Positions 11,277 to 24,368 of a DNA stretch of 64,000 nucleotides are shown piece by piece. The notes beneath the pieces are model-generated. The model was given only the letters and a program-made list of their open reading frames with translations. It searched no databases and was not told where the DNA came from. The stretch is taken from NCBI RefSeq assembly GCF_041260155.1, contig NW_027248277.1, positions 20,054,872 through 20,118,871 on the forward strand. The letters run 5' to 3'. The stretch comes from Ptychodera flava (lineage: Eukaryota; Hemichordata; Enteropneusta; Ptychoderidae). Each line of letters opens with the position of its first letter. The stretch's first letter is position 1. The translations under genes were made by a program, and so were the position numbers.

Positions 11277-13061
11277 AAACATAGGGCCAAAGTCCTGAAG
11301 CTACTATAGACATGGATACAAAATTAAGTATTTCCTGACTGTATGAAATTATCTCACTAAGGTCATCCTACCAATCTGACCAGCGGTTTTGAAAAACAAG
11401 CGACTCAACAGTTGACAGAGCTCTGCTGTGTTATGTAGAGAATAACTTTTTGTGACACCTGTATTGATGAAGAAGGTGGATATCTTTGATAGCTCATTTC
11501 AGGATGGAAAAAAATGTTCCCTAAAAATACAGATTTGCATATTTCATCACAATTTTAACAAATCTAAGTTGGGTTATCCCTAGGGACCTGTATACCAAAT
11601 AACAAAGCTGTCTGACCAGTGGATATGAAGAAGAAGATTTTTTACCAAAAACGCCTTTTTGGTGCTAATTTGCATATTAGAGTTCAACAAATATCAAATC
11701 AGTAAGTACTACAGTTCTCAAGATATTTGAGTGGACGGATGCCTCACAAACGGACATACATAATACATACATACATACATACATACTGACAGTGCACGCC
11801 GGACAGATACCCATCCCAATAGCTTCTATAGACTATATTAGTCTATAGTAGCTAATAAACGAGAGTTAATTACATTCTAATTAAAGTAAACAAGACTTGC
11901 TTAAATCAAGATCAAAAAACAGCATATCTGTCAGGTTATAAAGAATATTAAGCTGGTTATTTTATCAGTATTTTCATCCTATTAACCAAGCACATTTTAA
12001 CTTTCAAATTAACATTGCAAGTAAGTTCTGTTGAATAAGTTGAGCCTGTAGGTACTCAGAGAAAGCACACTGAAGAGACAAATGTTTGAAACTGGAGAAG
12101 TTCAAGGTCATCAAAAGCACCATGTAACACTTTCATTGCACTGTTTACACAGATTGCATAATTGCTATAAATAGCACACGAGGAATCTTACAGCCCAGCT
12201 TTACTATAAAAAGCCTATCACTTTGACCACTCTTTTAATTGACCAATCTATTTTTTTCATCAAAAATTAATTTATTTTATCCTTACCAAGTCAACCATAA
12301 ATGGAAATTAGAACTTTCTCTATCTCTATTTATTTGACCACCCTATCATGACAAACTATTATGAGCAATTTCTTTTAGATAACATACAGGGCACAATAAA
12401 TGACGGTTCAGAATATGTCAAAGTTGGGATTCAGGAAAGTTGTTTTAATCCTCCAAGATGGTAAGCATTTCACTATGAACTGTCAAAAAAACTTGAACTT
12501 TCTGATAATTCTACACTAAAATTATTTTGGCTTTGATGATTTCCTAATTAATTCAATTATTTAAAATCATATTAATTATTTTTTTCTGGGTGAATTGATA
12601 GGGTTTATACAGTACAAGAATTACATACAATGTAAGTCAAACTTTGACCAAAATGACAAAAAAATTCCTTAAAAACACAGATTTGCATATTCATCACAAT
12701 TTAACAAATCTAAGTTGGGCTATCCCAAGGGACCTGTCTACCAAATAACAAAGCTGTCTGACCAGTGGTTAAGAAGAAGAAGATTTTTTACCAAAAACGC
12801 CTTTTTTGCATTAATTTGCCTATTTTCAACAATATCAAAAAATTAAAAAAAATAGTTTCTCAAATCATATTTTTCATCTACACAACAAATATCAAATCAG
12901 TAAGTACTGCGGTTCTCAAGATATTTGAGTGGACGGACGCCTCACAAACGGACATATACATACATACATACATACATACATACATACATACAGACTGACG
13001 ACAGACGCCGGACGGATACCCATCCCAATAGCTTCTATAGACTATAGTATACAGTAGCTAA
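11277..13061. mobile_element. ~1.8-kb insertion absent from locus C, with two copies of a dispersed repeat
   Basis: Locus C reads straight from TTATTCTTGTAAT into AAAAACCTTCAAAATGC (near 55,600), while locus A has about 1.8 kb between the same two points. A possible TAAAA target duplication flanks it. Inside are two related copies (about 11,510-11,863 and 12,655-13,061) that share ACAGATTTGCATAT, AACAAAGCTGTCTGACCAGT, GATATTTGAGTGGACGGA and a CATA microsatellite. Both end in CCCATCCCAATAGCTTCTAT and a small ATAGACTATAG palindrome. No transposase is visible. SINE-like or MITE-like; the class is unresolved. Confidence 0.6.
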
Positions 13062-15311
13062 AAACCTTCAAAATGCAAACAAGTAAAACAAAGGCTTTTT
13101 CATGATTTGATCACACTCAATCACATTTAATTTGTTACTGGTTTGCAGTTTTTGCACACAGTTAATAAATGAGCAGGTTTCACAGACATTTTCTCTTTAT
13201 TCATTAAGGAACTTTTTATTCACATCATATTCTTCTACTGTTCGAAAAGTGCCTTTTTTCAACTTCACTTGGTTCATTTGTCAGAACAAAGCTGGGTAGA
13301 TGGTGTGTAAAGAAAATTTTTCTTCCATCTTTACCTCAGGAACTCTGGGGCAGACATCCAGACTCTCAAATTCGTAAATTCTTTCCTGATCAGCCACTTT
13401 TGGGGGGTTGGTTTTAAAAATGTTGGAGCAAAAAAAAATTTCAGTGTCTCAGTATTTCAAAAGTTGTAAATTTTACTTTCCCTGTAGAATTGACGCAAGT
13501 ATTGGGACATTTTGAAGTATCAAATATCAGTAAATATTGGGTTATTTAATTCCCTGGTACCAACATTTGCATGGTGATCCCGAAAGATATTCTTGCTTTT
13601 GAAATAAATCAGTTGAAAATTTGCTTGAGAAAACTTGATCTAAAGCTTACGTCTTTCATTTTTGAGGCATGAACTACCTTAAAGGACAGCAGTTGTAGTT
13701 TTTATAATACTCAAAGTATTTTTTCCATATAAAAAATCAATTCCTTTTAATTCTCAACACAGAATGCATTTCACGTAAAGTAGATAAATATTCAATACAA
13801 TGTAAGCATGCCTTTCAACATTTTCAAGTTTGTGTAAGATTACTTATACTAATTTCATTCTACTTTTAAGACTTTTGTTGAATAAAAAAAGACAGACAAA
13901 TGTTTAAATTTCCTCATTTCATTGTCTCAAAGTAAAATATCTGTAACTTCAACCCTTACTATTTCATGAATTGAAATTAACCAAATTTGTAATATTTGAT
14001 GCTGCACAACTGTTTATTTAGACTTTGCATCATTGGTTGACAGTCTAAAGTTATATTTTTTTAAACATGCAGCATAACAATTTTGTGACTCGGTTTTCTT
14101 TTGTTTTGTGTTAATGTATTTTCTGTGTGTAATTGTTCCTATACTTAAAGCAATAAATCAGTAATTTCTTCATTCAATATCAGATGTAACCGTGTCACTG
14201 ATGTCTAAGCTAAGATGGACTGGTTTATACTCATATGTGTTTCATTGTATGACACAGACAGCATGTAAAGTCAGTAGATTATCAGTCTCAAAATGTTTAC
14301 TCTCTAGTTATTTTTACTAATTTATTGCAATAGAAAAGCTGAAATGGTCCAAGGCCACTACTCACTTAAACATCGCCACTATGCACTTAAACATCGATCA
14401 TGGAAAGATAACATTATAGGAAAGAATAATTGGGTGATTGCTGTTCAGGTTTTCAGAACCTATATGATATCCTTGGTATCAAGGAACGGAATGGAAAGGA
14501 GTCCGTGATTGTCCCCGCCCCCAATAAAACAACAACAAAAAACAAAACAAAACAAAACAACAACAACAACTTGGTGTGCAGTTGTATAGCCCTAATGCTG
14601 CAAGGACGGCACGCTATGAACCTTGAACTCTGAGGGATAGTCTTTGAACACAAAACAAAAGAGTATTAAGTAGTAATACAAAGCTATATATAGAAAAATA
14701 TCTGCTCTGAGTTGAAATGAAGACACTGGACCATGCATATAGGACCATGTAATGATATGCTCATCCCTATAGAGAAACATATTTTTTCAACAAATCTATT
14801 TATCATCCTTTACATTCCGTTTGAGGTCAGATCTCTGCATTATATCAAAGGTCACAATTGGATCAAGGTTCAATAGGTAGATAGTAAATCCATTGGTCAA
14901 AAGAGCAACCTCCTGCAAACTTTTAATCTCCTAACCAATTTCACCCCTATTTCCTTATATAAAGGTCCAACTTTGCCCTAGAAAACAATGGAGTTAGGCC
15001 AAACCATGGTGGTGAAAGGGTAAACCATTGACCATGGTACATTACCATGGATTTCGATACCAACTTGAACCTTCATACCCAGAAATGTTTCTGAAAGAGT
15101 CCAATCTACTGAAAAACTCACCCTAAGTTCAACATCACCAGGACGTTCTCCTATCACCGGATCTCTTCTATTTGCATTTTGTTGTTCAAGTTCTAGTTTT
15201 TCAAAATCCCTATCATGGAGTGTGGCTCGGAGTAACCCAGGTTGATACCCTGATGACCACAGCAACTCATTCACATCTTCTTCTCGAGGTGTTGGCACAT
15301 CAAGTTTTTTC
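13062..15311. repeat. Block Y, locus A copy (last-intron side of the EGF gene)
   Basis: This segment matches 55,601-57,895 closely, including an A/C-rich run near 14,520-14,570, and matches 3161-4128 partially. It begins at the end of the insertion after TRIM-A and finishes with the tail exon. Apart from that exon I see no coding sequence. It is the intronic 3' flank of the nested TRIM gene. Confidence 0.7.
15122..15311 (-). CDS. Cytoplasmic-tail exon of the EGF/TM gene, locus A (intact)
   Basis: A 190-bp exon with acceptor TGTCAG and donor GTGAGT on the minus strand. Its first base completes an Arg codon split with the TM exon (as in locus C), followed by 63 codons starting KKLDVPTPREEDVNELLWSS and ending RPGDVELR in phase 0. 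The peptide is acidic, hydrophilic and rich in E, R and L, as expected of a cytoplasmic tail. The phase fits the last exon at 7232-7378, which makes the intervening TRIM-A an intron-nested gene. The TM and EGF exons expected to the right of it are missing in locus A. No known tail domain was recognised. Confidence 0.7.
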
Positions 15312-15519
15312 CTGACAAAAGCAAGTAATTTATCCTAATCTTTATCTATTCTTTCAAATGCATATTATACTGTGATATTTGTAGTGTGTCCACATTTGTC
15401 TGAGATGACTATAAGAAGCAGTTGCCACATTCATATTGGTCCATGCTGCCTGGGTTTCTATCATATTTCAATCACATGCTGTGAAAAATGTTGGCAATGT
15501 CTACAAGCTGATAGTATAC

Positions 15520-15681
15520 CCTAAGCTCTACATCACCGGGACATTCCCTTATCACTGGATCTCTTCTATTTGCATTTTGTTGTTCCAGTTCAAGGTTTTC
15601 AAAATCCCTATCATGGAGAGTGGCTCTCAGCAAACCAGGCTGACTCCCTAATGACCACAGCAACTAATTAACATCTTCTTA
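15520..15681 (-). pseudogene. Duplicated, truncated tail exon, locus A
   Basis: A second copy of the tail exon lies about 210 bp upstream (gene sense) of the intact one. It reads LLRATLHDRDFENLELEQQ and NRRDPVIRECPGDVELR up to a usable GTATAC donor, but the 5' part with DVPTPREEDVN and the acceptor is missing. This is a local exon duplication that looks non-functional. Confidence 0.7.
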
Positions 15682-16039
15682 ATTAGCATGTACCGGTACA
15701 CCGTCTTTGATGGTTGTCAGCTTCCAAAAGTATACGGCTTGCGATGACTTTGGGTATAAAGGTATTGCATTACAAGAAGCAGCCTAAGTGGGTTAAAACA
15801 TGGACTTCAGTGAGATTCCGCTACCTGTATGAGGATTTTTTTGTTCCAAAATCGGAATTAAAAATCTAATCAAAGTCAAAACAATGCAGTGAGATAATTT
15901 AGTGTCTAAATACACTGCTAACATGAAAACTGCTCTCAAGTTACAGGGCAAGAAGTGTAAAACAAAAAGTAAATAGTAGGTTCAAGATCAAGCACAGTGG
16001 CCACAACCTGACAGAATGGATGGTAGAAAATCATAGAAT

Positions 16040-16460
16040 TGGTAATGTAGAAGCCTAAGTAATATTAAAGATTTGAAGTCGTAAATTTGGTAATACAGTA
16101 ACCATAATTATTACCATGGATTTGGCCACAGAACTAACACTGTGACCCAATGTGAAGTAACAGAATAGGTAACAAAGTCATCAAATACTAGCTACTACAT
16201 TACAGAATTGGTTGCAAAGTAATCAAACTTACTATATAGTAAGTCACAGAATTCGCAGCATATAACAAAAACTGGGTTGTAAATCACTGCATTGGTAACA
16301 AAGTAACTGCAGTCACAGAACTGGTAACAAAGTAAGCATTGAGTGAATCACAGAATGCTGTGAAAACTGCAAGTCAGGTCAGCACATAGACACTTGCAGA
16401 CAGGTAAATCCAATTCTCTACAGCTGTGCATGTACCATCAAATGTGTGGAATGTTGAAAT
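16040..16460. repeat. Degenerate minisatellite and EGF-exon remnant, locus A/B boundary
   Basis: Imperfect repeats with AATTGGTAACAAAGTAAC motifs, followed by an EGF exon relic (GATGGTACATGCACAGCTGT on the minus strand, about 16,400-16,430). The relic retains the start of a DGTCTAVEN reading but lacks the donor and the following Cys codons. Confidence 0.6.
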
Positions 16461-19268
16461 TCATTTGCCTGTCACAAACTCCTAAGAGGCTTGCATAGGC
16501 ATCACAAAGCAGAGATAGTTGTCAATGAGAGTAACAACATTAATGACATGGGAACTCAAGACCACTAGTCTGAGAAATATCATATGTAGTGGAGCATGGT
16601 GATGTGTTATTAATCCTATTCCAGTGTCAAATACTAAATGTAGCAGTCCATCTTCCAGTAACTCAATAGGAATAACACCAAAGATTATTGTAGTTGTAGG
16701 ATTCATCGCTTCAAAGACAGTGGCATGTGAACAATTTAGTCTGACTGAGAAATATATTGTCATGCTTACATGTTGGTGCTTCAGCCAACATGGCAACTTG
16801 GTATGGTAAATGTATATTACCTTAATGAATTGTCAATTTAAAAACAATATGTCAAGTAATATTATAATTATAACGCATAAACTTTATTTACAACTTGTGT
16901 TACACATAAAATAGCTCTCTTTAAATAAGTATTTCTCTTGAGAAAATCTAATAACAAAACTTGAAATAATAATAACAGCACACAACCGTGTAAAAATTGT
17001 AAAACAACAAAAAGTGTAATGGCAAACACACACTGCCAAAACTCAGAAATCTGAAGAGGCAGAATGATAGAGGCATGGACAAAAATGATACATTTCACCT
17101 GTTTTCTCACCAGCTTTAAAAGGAAAAACAATCAAGATGCACTCTTTCTTTTTCTAATTTTCATAATCACTAGCAATTCTTTCATTTCAAACTTGCCAAA
17201 CATTCTTTTAATTTAAACTCTGGGTGCTGTAGTTTCATGCTCACAGCGTATTTTTTCTAAATAAGTAAATCCTATAGCTATACATCTTGTACGGCATTGT
17301 TGAACTTCAAACTTGTCCGTTTTTCACGCTGAAAATATTTTTCAGAATTACTGGAAGCTAAACATGAGCATGTAATTCAATATTTGGACTCAAAAATTAA
17401 GTCAAATTTTTTAAGTCATAGTTACCAGTGTCATTTTCTTCATATGATATCAAATTGAATGAAATTAAATTTTTCTTGAACAAAGACTCAAAATTAAATA
17501 ACGTATTTTCAAAATCACAATTTTCATATGTCTCTGCTGTTGTTTCATAATTTTAAACTATGACCACATTGTTCAAAAAACCTCCATTTTTAAGTTCTAG
17601 AGCTGATATCATTTGCAGTCTTCATTATTCAGGTAAAATGCGAGCAAAAGTTAACATTTTATGTTGTTTGTCAGTTGCCTGGCATGTCAAAAAAAGCGAT
17701 ACTAGTAATAGGACCCCATCAACATTCACCACACTGACAGATCCCATGTATCACACTGTGTCTTGGATAAGGGTTTAGGGTGGATATCCAGGAAGTAACT
17801 GTGGTTGAACCACCATTGTAGGACTTATGACTGTGGTAGAGAAAGACATATTTGGTATTTGACTTTAGCATACGGAATAACAAAGTAAGTTGGTAAGAAG
17901 TAATATTGGTGTCACAGTTTTAAAGCCCTTAATAAATTTACAGAAATGGACAAAGCTGTAACAAAGTAGCAAAGAAAAATAAATTCTTTGGCACATTTCT
18001 TTCTAAATTCTAGCTGCCTTTGGCACTTTTTATTCTATTTACATTCATCTGAAAAAATTGAATACTGCTAGGTAATTTTCATGGCAAAATGTAAACAAAA
18101 AGCTTCATGACAAGCACACACAATAATGTATCTTTTTGATACATAAATAAGACATAGTCAAGATATTGGCATCAAGTCTTTGATTGGCTGTTGGTTTACC
18201 AAAGTATACTGATTAGCCAATCAAGCCACTTCTTAGAAAGCCAATGCAAATTAAATGATGAATGGCTGACTATGATTGGATGACTGTAAATAGTGAAGGC
18301 TGGCAAGTTATAATCTTCTCTCTTGTGGAAGATTATATAATAGCACACATGATTTCACAAGTTCTCATCATTTCAAACATTACAGTCTGAAAAATAACAA
18401 TAAATAGAAAATGTATCGCTCAACAAAATTGCAAATAAGTGTTAACACAAACATTCCCATTTCCTTACTTTCACAGGATATGATGAAAAATTACAAGTCG
18501 TGCAAGAAAGCTTGGTTTTGTAGTGGTCATTAACTACAAACAATGTTACTTTTGGATTGAAAGTACCGTGTTTGTACAAGCAGACATCATACTGTAAAGA
18601 GTTTTGACAAGGTTCAAATGAGAAAAGTGGTAAGAAATGCTCAGATTATCACTCTTCATAATTGAGGAATTCTTGATGATGTGCTGCTGATGACAACATA
18701 ACTGTCCTTATTTTGTTGATAAAATCAATGATTTTCTTAGAAGATGTACTGACTTAGACTAAGGGTTACATGATAAATTTGGAAGTAATGATGGGAGCAA
18801 AGTGAGGTTTATGGAGAAATGTCTGTTGTTGCCTTTTAGCCCCTGCCATAAAAGTTTGGTAGACATGAAAATTCAGGGGCATTTTCATATACTTGTGTAA
18901 AGTTTGAAGTATTTATATGTGATAGTTTAGTAATGTTGGTTATCTTCAAATGTAAGCTCATCTGCTTTCCTCTTTTTGCACTGCACTTGTTTTGAGGGCA
19001 ATTTGTAACTTTGCAACTTTCAGCTATAGGTCACCTAACACTTTTGATAATTTTGAACAATTAAAAGATCAATTCTCCCAAATTAGTTTCAATCATGTTC
19101 AAAGTGAACGTCACTTCGTGTGAAAGTTGGTGCATTTATGAGAAATAAATAGTGAAAATGGGTATAGGTGCCTTGCTGTTTAACAGAGTGTCTGACACGT
19201 CACTTTGTCATAGCAATATTCAAGACTTACATGGATACAACATTCAACATCACTTTGGTAGTTTCATG

Positions 19269-19418
19269 TCACATGGTTTTTGGTATATTTGGTAAATTTC
19301 CAGAAATGTAAATATCTTCATTGGCATATGCAAAATTGCTCATGCCGGTATGGTACTGTATAATGGCAATAATGGTATCTATAGAGTATATTCCAGTTGG
19401 ATAGTGTATCAGTGGGTA
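19269..19418 (-). CDS. Last coding exon of the EGF/TM gene, locus B (altered C-terminus)
   Basis: The acceptor CTTTATTTACAG precedes 49 codons and a stop, starting YPLIHYPTGIYSIDT. As in locus A, the frame after this point reads sequence that is 3' flank in locus C, because both loci share the same deletion. It differs from locus A by a one-codon insertion and a few substitutions. It would pair in phase 0 with a tail exon such as the one at 24.2-24.4 kb, but that exon is itself damaged. Confidence 0.5.
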   Translation of the reverse strand, partial: YPLIHYPTGIYSIDTIIAIIQYHTGMSNFAYANEDIYISGNLPNIPKTM

Positions 19419-20562
19419 CTGTAAATAAAGAAAAAATGAAATGATGAAAATCAAATCTCATCTACAGAATAGAAACTTTCAGATTATGTGATCCATTACA
19501 ACTGACAGATTAAGTAGTGATGAAATAACGAAAACATGTTTTATGAAAAGTTTGACAAAATAATACACATGTAAACATATCTAAATGATCTGTCAGTGCG
19601 ATAATTATTTTAATAATTCATGAGGAGAAAAATTAAATAATAAAATTATGACAGTGATTATGCTTTTATTCTTGTTGCAATTTCTCATGTATGGCAAAAT
19701 CCACTGGGTATTTGATTGAAACAAGAATCAAGATTCGATATAGCACCGATTACCATTGAACCAATAGAGAATATTTCACATGCATGCCATTGTACATATG
19801 TATGACATATATTGTGTAAGCAGTCTTTCAGAATATCTTTGAATTTCATAACTTTACTCCAAAATAACTAACATTCTTATTTTTGTTTGATAATTCATCA
19901 AATTTGAAGAAGACATTTGGTACAAAGAGGCATAAAAAATATAACTTTCAGTTACAGAGTGATTCATTTACGAAGTAAAAAAAATATTAACTTCCAAAAT
20001 TCTATGATGGTACAAATTTCATCAAAATTTAAACAAAAGGAGACTGGCCAGGTCAATTACATACAGTTGAAAACATGTTGAAACACCAACCACATAGCCT
20101 GTCAACACAACATCTATATGTGCAATACACTGTTAATATTTACATTTGGATTCCAGAAATGATCTACATTTGAAACTTCTTACACAGTCTTGTATGCGAA
20201 TCTTACGCTCCAAGCACCCTACAAGCAATTTCAAAGCAACAAGAGAGGTGCTTCATAATGACATTTTTTGACCAAGGATGATAAATCACGAATTGCATTG
20301 GGATTAAACAGGTTTTCTTTATGTGAGAGCATCCCTAACAAAATAGAAGGCAATTGAGCATATGATTTGTTACAAGATTTCTAACCACAAATTAAAGAAA
20401 TGCACAAAATCAGTTACAAATAAAGAATTTACAGATATCATTATCAAATACAAAATAACATAAACTTTAGAAATTGTACATGAATAGCTGATATCTGCAA
20501 ACATTACATACTTGTTAACATTGACATACATATTATACCCAGCCAACTGACAGTGCTCCTTT

Positions 20563-20691
<129 letters not shown>

Positions 20692-20735
20692 ATATTTTAA
20701 ACAAGTATAAGCAAATGAAGGCAGCATATAATGTT

Positions 20736-21089
20736 ATTGCGGAGCTCTTGCACCAGAAAATACTTCAGTTAAGATGCTTTGTGAACTGAGGTTCTGCCAG
20801 AACTCAGTTTAAAATCCCTACGTAAACAATGGTCTTGTTGTTAAGGTGACTCCGACCTCAGCATTGTCAGCATTCATATGTATTGACTGATCAAGAAGTA
20901 GGTCACCTAGAACAGCCTAGCTGAGCATACAAAACCACGATAGAATTTGCTTCACTACAATACTAAAGTTAGTTGGTGAGTCATTCAACACAATGAACAG
21001 CATTACAATATCATGTTGAGGGGTCTTATCTGCTATCAACTCAGAACTTGCCTCTTAATTAGGTTGGTTCACTGACATACCTATGCACA
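20736..21089 (+). promoter_or_regulatory. Conserved 5' flank of TRIM-B
   Basis: Near-identical to the TRIM-A flank, including the 26-bp imperfect palindrome at 20,784-20,809 followed by TTTAAAAT. It also preserves the site CAGTTAAGATGC, which in locus C is split by a 74-bp MITE. Confidence 0.4.
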
Positions 21090-22488
21090 ATGGCTGCTGC
21101 TTCTGAACACAAAGTTTTGGAAGAAATTGGTGAAGGTTTCCTGTGTTGTACCATCTGTCTGGAGCAGTTCAAGTCTCCTAAAATTCTACCATGTCTGCAT
21201 ACATTCTGTGAGCAGTGTTTAGTCACACTGGTTGAGAAGACTGGCTCTCTAAACTGTCCAGAATGTCGACAGCAATATCAGCTTCCTGTTGGAGGAGTTC
21301 CAGCGATAAAAGGCAACTTCTTCATGAACAATCTGATTGAAATATTCAAGCAACGACTAGAGTCTATGCAGGGACCGAGATCAAATGTGAAGGCTGCCAA
21401 CAGAATATAGTGACTCACAGGTGCGTGGAGTGTAAACTCTATTTTTGTAAGAACTGTAAACGGGCACATGAAAATGTTCCAATGACACGGTCACATAAAC
21501 TAACACTGACCATTGATGAATATGAAGCAGCAACGTTAACCCATCCAATTACACTACAAGCAGTGAATATTGCAAGAGTTACAGTGGTGGACAATTTGAG
21601 GGAAACTATCAAGTTACCATGACAATAGGAGATCAACCAATACAAGGTTGTCCTGTGATCATACCTGTAATAAAAGGATTATTGAAGACCATCGGCAGTA
21701 AAGGAAGTGCTGAGGGACAATACAAGAATCCCCATGGTGTGACCATAAACAAAAACAAAGAAATTGTCATTGCTGATTTAGACAATAACAGGTTGCAAAT
21801 AATAACCAGAGATGGGAAATTTAAGAAGATCCTAAAATTCAAACAGTTTAGGAAGCCTTTCTCACCACGTGATATAGCCATATCAAGTGATAATACATAC
21901 TATAGTTTAGATTACAAAGACAAGAAAGTTGTTGTGAGTGATGAGAATGGACATGTCATCAGATGCTTTGGACAAAATTCGTTGAAAAATCCACATGGTA
22001 TTGGGATTAGTCCTGTAGATGGCCTTATTTATGTAACAGACTATGGTGGGAACTGTGTCAAGGTTTATACACAGTATGGCACATACCGTAGGTCTTTTGG
22101 GGACATGGTGAATGTGAAGGGGAATTGATTGGCCCTGGGGCGTAGTCATTGGAAGTACTGGAATGGTATTTGTGCAGACTACTATAATCATCGTATCCAG
22201 GTATTCAATGGGCATGACCAGTATTTGTATTCCTTTGATTGTCAGAGTGGGGATGGTGAGACGAGACGTCCCACAGGAATAGCAATTGAAAATGATAAAT
22301 ATGTCTATGTTACTACTTTTCCTGGTAATCTACTGAAGTTTGAGAGTAGTGGTAAGTTTGTTTGCCGTATTGATAGTGATAGTGATGGGTTGAGTGACCC
22401 CACTGGTATAGCAGTGACAGATGATGTACCTTGCAGAGTGGTTGTAGCTGATACCAACAACCACTGCATCAAAGTGTTTGTACAGTGA
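21090..22488 (+). pseudogene. TRIM-B: internally deleted and frameshifted TRIM-NHL copy
   Basis: The start and RING finger (21,090 onward, same C3HC4 spacing as TRIM-A) are intact. One G is missing from a G run near 21,372 (CAGGGACC against CAGGGGACC), which throws B-box 1 out of frame. Near 21,564 the sequence jumps from just before B-box 2 to the middle of the filamin domain. Relative to TRIM-A this removes about 800 bp: B-box 2, the whole coiled coil and most of the filamin domain. NHL repeats then read in two frames (21,619-22,128 and about 22,129-22,488). The usual stop after IKVFVQ is kept. With no coiled coil and at least two frameshifts it is unlikely to work as an E3 ligase, though the RING part could still be translated. 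Confidence 0.85.
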
Positions 22489-24184
22489 TAACATCACAAT
22501 GAATTGTACCAGACTGTGTTTGTTGATTGATAGTGGTCAAATCCAAAGACAAAGATCCAGTGACATTTTAATGTACGTCAGAGCTAGCTTTTAAATGTAG
22601 ATGACTTTTACTGTACATTTATCGTACATTTATCAGAAACTCAATCACAAGATTGATACACTGCAGCGAAAAGGAAAAAAATCAATTTCCTTTCAAAGTA
22701 TTTGACTTATGCTTTTTCTTATGTTAAAAATTTCACAATAACACGATTGGAACTAATTTGGGATAATTGGATGGTGAAGTAGTGTCGATTTAATCTGCAA
22801 TTGTAACCTCATCTGCTTTTCTTTTTAAGTTACACACTTGTTTTCATGAGTATTTTGTTATATTACAGCGTTCAGCTATATGGCACCTAACACTTTTGAG
22901 AAATTTGAAAAATATGAAGATCCAATTATCCAAAATTACTTCAAATTGTGTTCAATGTAAATGAGTAAAACAAGGCTTGTTCATGTCTCGATCAAACTCA
23001 TTCTCATATAATTTGTTTTTGCTTTGTATTGTTTGCACATACAACATTAATAAGGTTAAGAAATATTTTTTTTACTTCACTTATTTGATTTTGAATTTCA
23101 CCAAAATTGTTCATCAATTATATATGGGAGTCTATGAGGAGAACTGCGAATAATTTTTTTCCAATATAAAACTTGCTATACTTGTGCATATATAGACGTT
23201 CAGCAAATGACATAAATTACTTGGTTAGAAGAAGATAGTTACAAATGCTTATGTTTACAAGAAATTTGACTTTGGAATTTCACCGAAGATGTTCATCCAC
23301 TATACAAAGGAGTCTATAACAAAACTGCAAATCCCAATGTAAAACTCGCAATATTTGTGCATACATATACTTACTTGATAATTGACTGGAGTAGGGTTGT
23401 TAAAAGTGCATATGTGTATACGACTTTTAGGATATAATAATTTCTTGATAAACAATAATAGTGCTGTCTGTACAATAAAGGCCAGTTGAACTATAAATGA
23501 ATTAAAGGGGAAGTTCACCAAGGATGATTTTACATATGTGCTAGCTTTGTGGTCACTTACCAAGGAAAAGCTATTTTCACCATTTGTAACTCACGCGATT
23601 TTTTACAAAAACCGTAAAAGTAGTACAGGAAGTTGCATTTTAGGGCTTCTTCAACTCCATGTATTATGAATCATAGAAAAAAGCTCCAGGCTTAGAACTT
23701 GCATCACATGTTATGAGAGGGACCATTATAGCTAGTATCCCTGCATACACGATGAATCACTTATAATACAAAGTCCACTGTCAGATTTTGTATTGCTGTT
23801 TACTACTAACCACCGAATCTACCACAAACGTTCACGGCCGTTTAACAATGGAGTGGAGTGATAGTTCTGACTATATTCCTATAACCATATATTTCTGAAG
23901 CTTGTGGTAGATTCAGTGGTTAGTAGTAAATGTTTGGGGTAAGATCTCCACATGTCATATGAAGACACCAGGGATCAGGGATCCTGCAAACATAAGATTT
24001 TTTTTATATTTTCATCCCAATTTAAACGGTCCAACTTCGCCATAGAAAGCAATGACATTGGATCAAAGTATAGAGATAAAGTACAGTCGAGTATGGTACA
24101 TCTCAAGACTATTTCTAATTCTAGGTTCAGCCTTCTTCCTCAGATATGACTATGGAATGAGTCCAGTCTAGTGAAAAGCTTATC
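22489..24184. other. 3' flank of TRIM-B; diverged block copies, no gene
   Basis: About 22,806-22,950 is a diverged copy of part of block X (compare 6915-7100: CTCATCTGCTTT, GGCACCTAACACTTTTGA). About 22,950-23,060 resembles the start of block Y (13,070 onward). Near 23,500 a sequence AAAGGGGAAGTTCACC looks like the end of a non-autonomous DNA element, but no partner end was found. A hairpin at 23.8-23.9 kb is listed separately. Confidence 0.5.
23799..23930. repeat. 29-bp inverted repeat with 74-bp loop
   Basis: The left arm 23,799-23,827 (TTTACTACTAACCACC...) and right arm 23,902-23,930 (...GGTTAGTAGTAAA) are reverse complements with one mismatch. The age and class are unknown; a MITE or the stem of a larger element are both possible. 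Confidence 0.65.
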
Positions 24185-24368
24185 CTTTACTTAACATCAC
24201 CAGGACGTTAATCTATCACCAGATTTTCTATTTGTATTTTGTTGTTCCAGTTCCAGTTTTCCAACATCTCGATCATGGAGAGTTGCTCTTAGGAACCTAA
24301 GTTGATACCCTGATGACCAAAGCAACTCATTAACATCTTCTTCTTGAGGTGTAGGTACATCGTTTTTC
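24185..24368 (-). pseudogene. Cytoplasmic-tail exon, locus B (decayed donor)
   Basis: The acceptor TGTCAG is followed by NDVPTPQEEDVNELLWSSGY and LRATLHDRDVGKLELEQQN, clearly the tail exon of the EGF gene. Near the 3' end the frame is disturbed, and the donor that is GTAAGT or GTGAGT elsewhere reads GATAAG here. Probably a non-functional copy. TRIM-B lies between it and its last exon at 19.3 kb. Confidence 0.65.

Noticed and set aside
14430-14653. Open frames on both strands across an A/C-rich run, repeated at 56,998-57,210
   Set aside because: Low-complexity sequence (AAC and AAAAC repeats) within intronic block Y.
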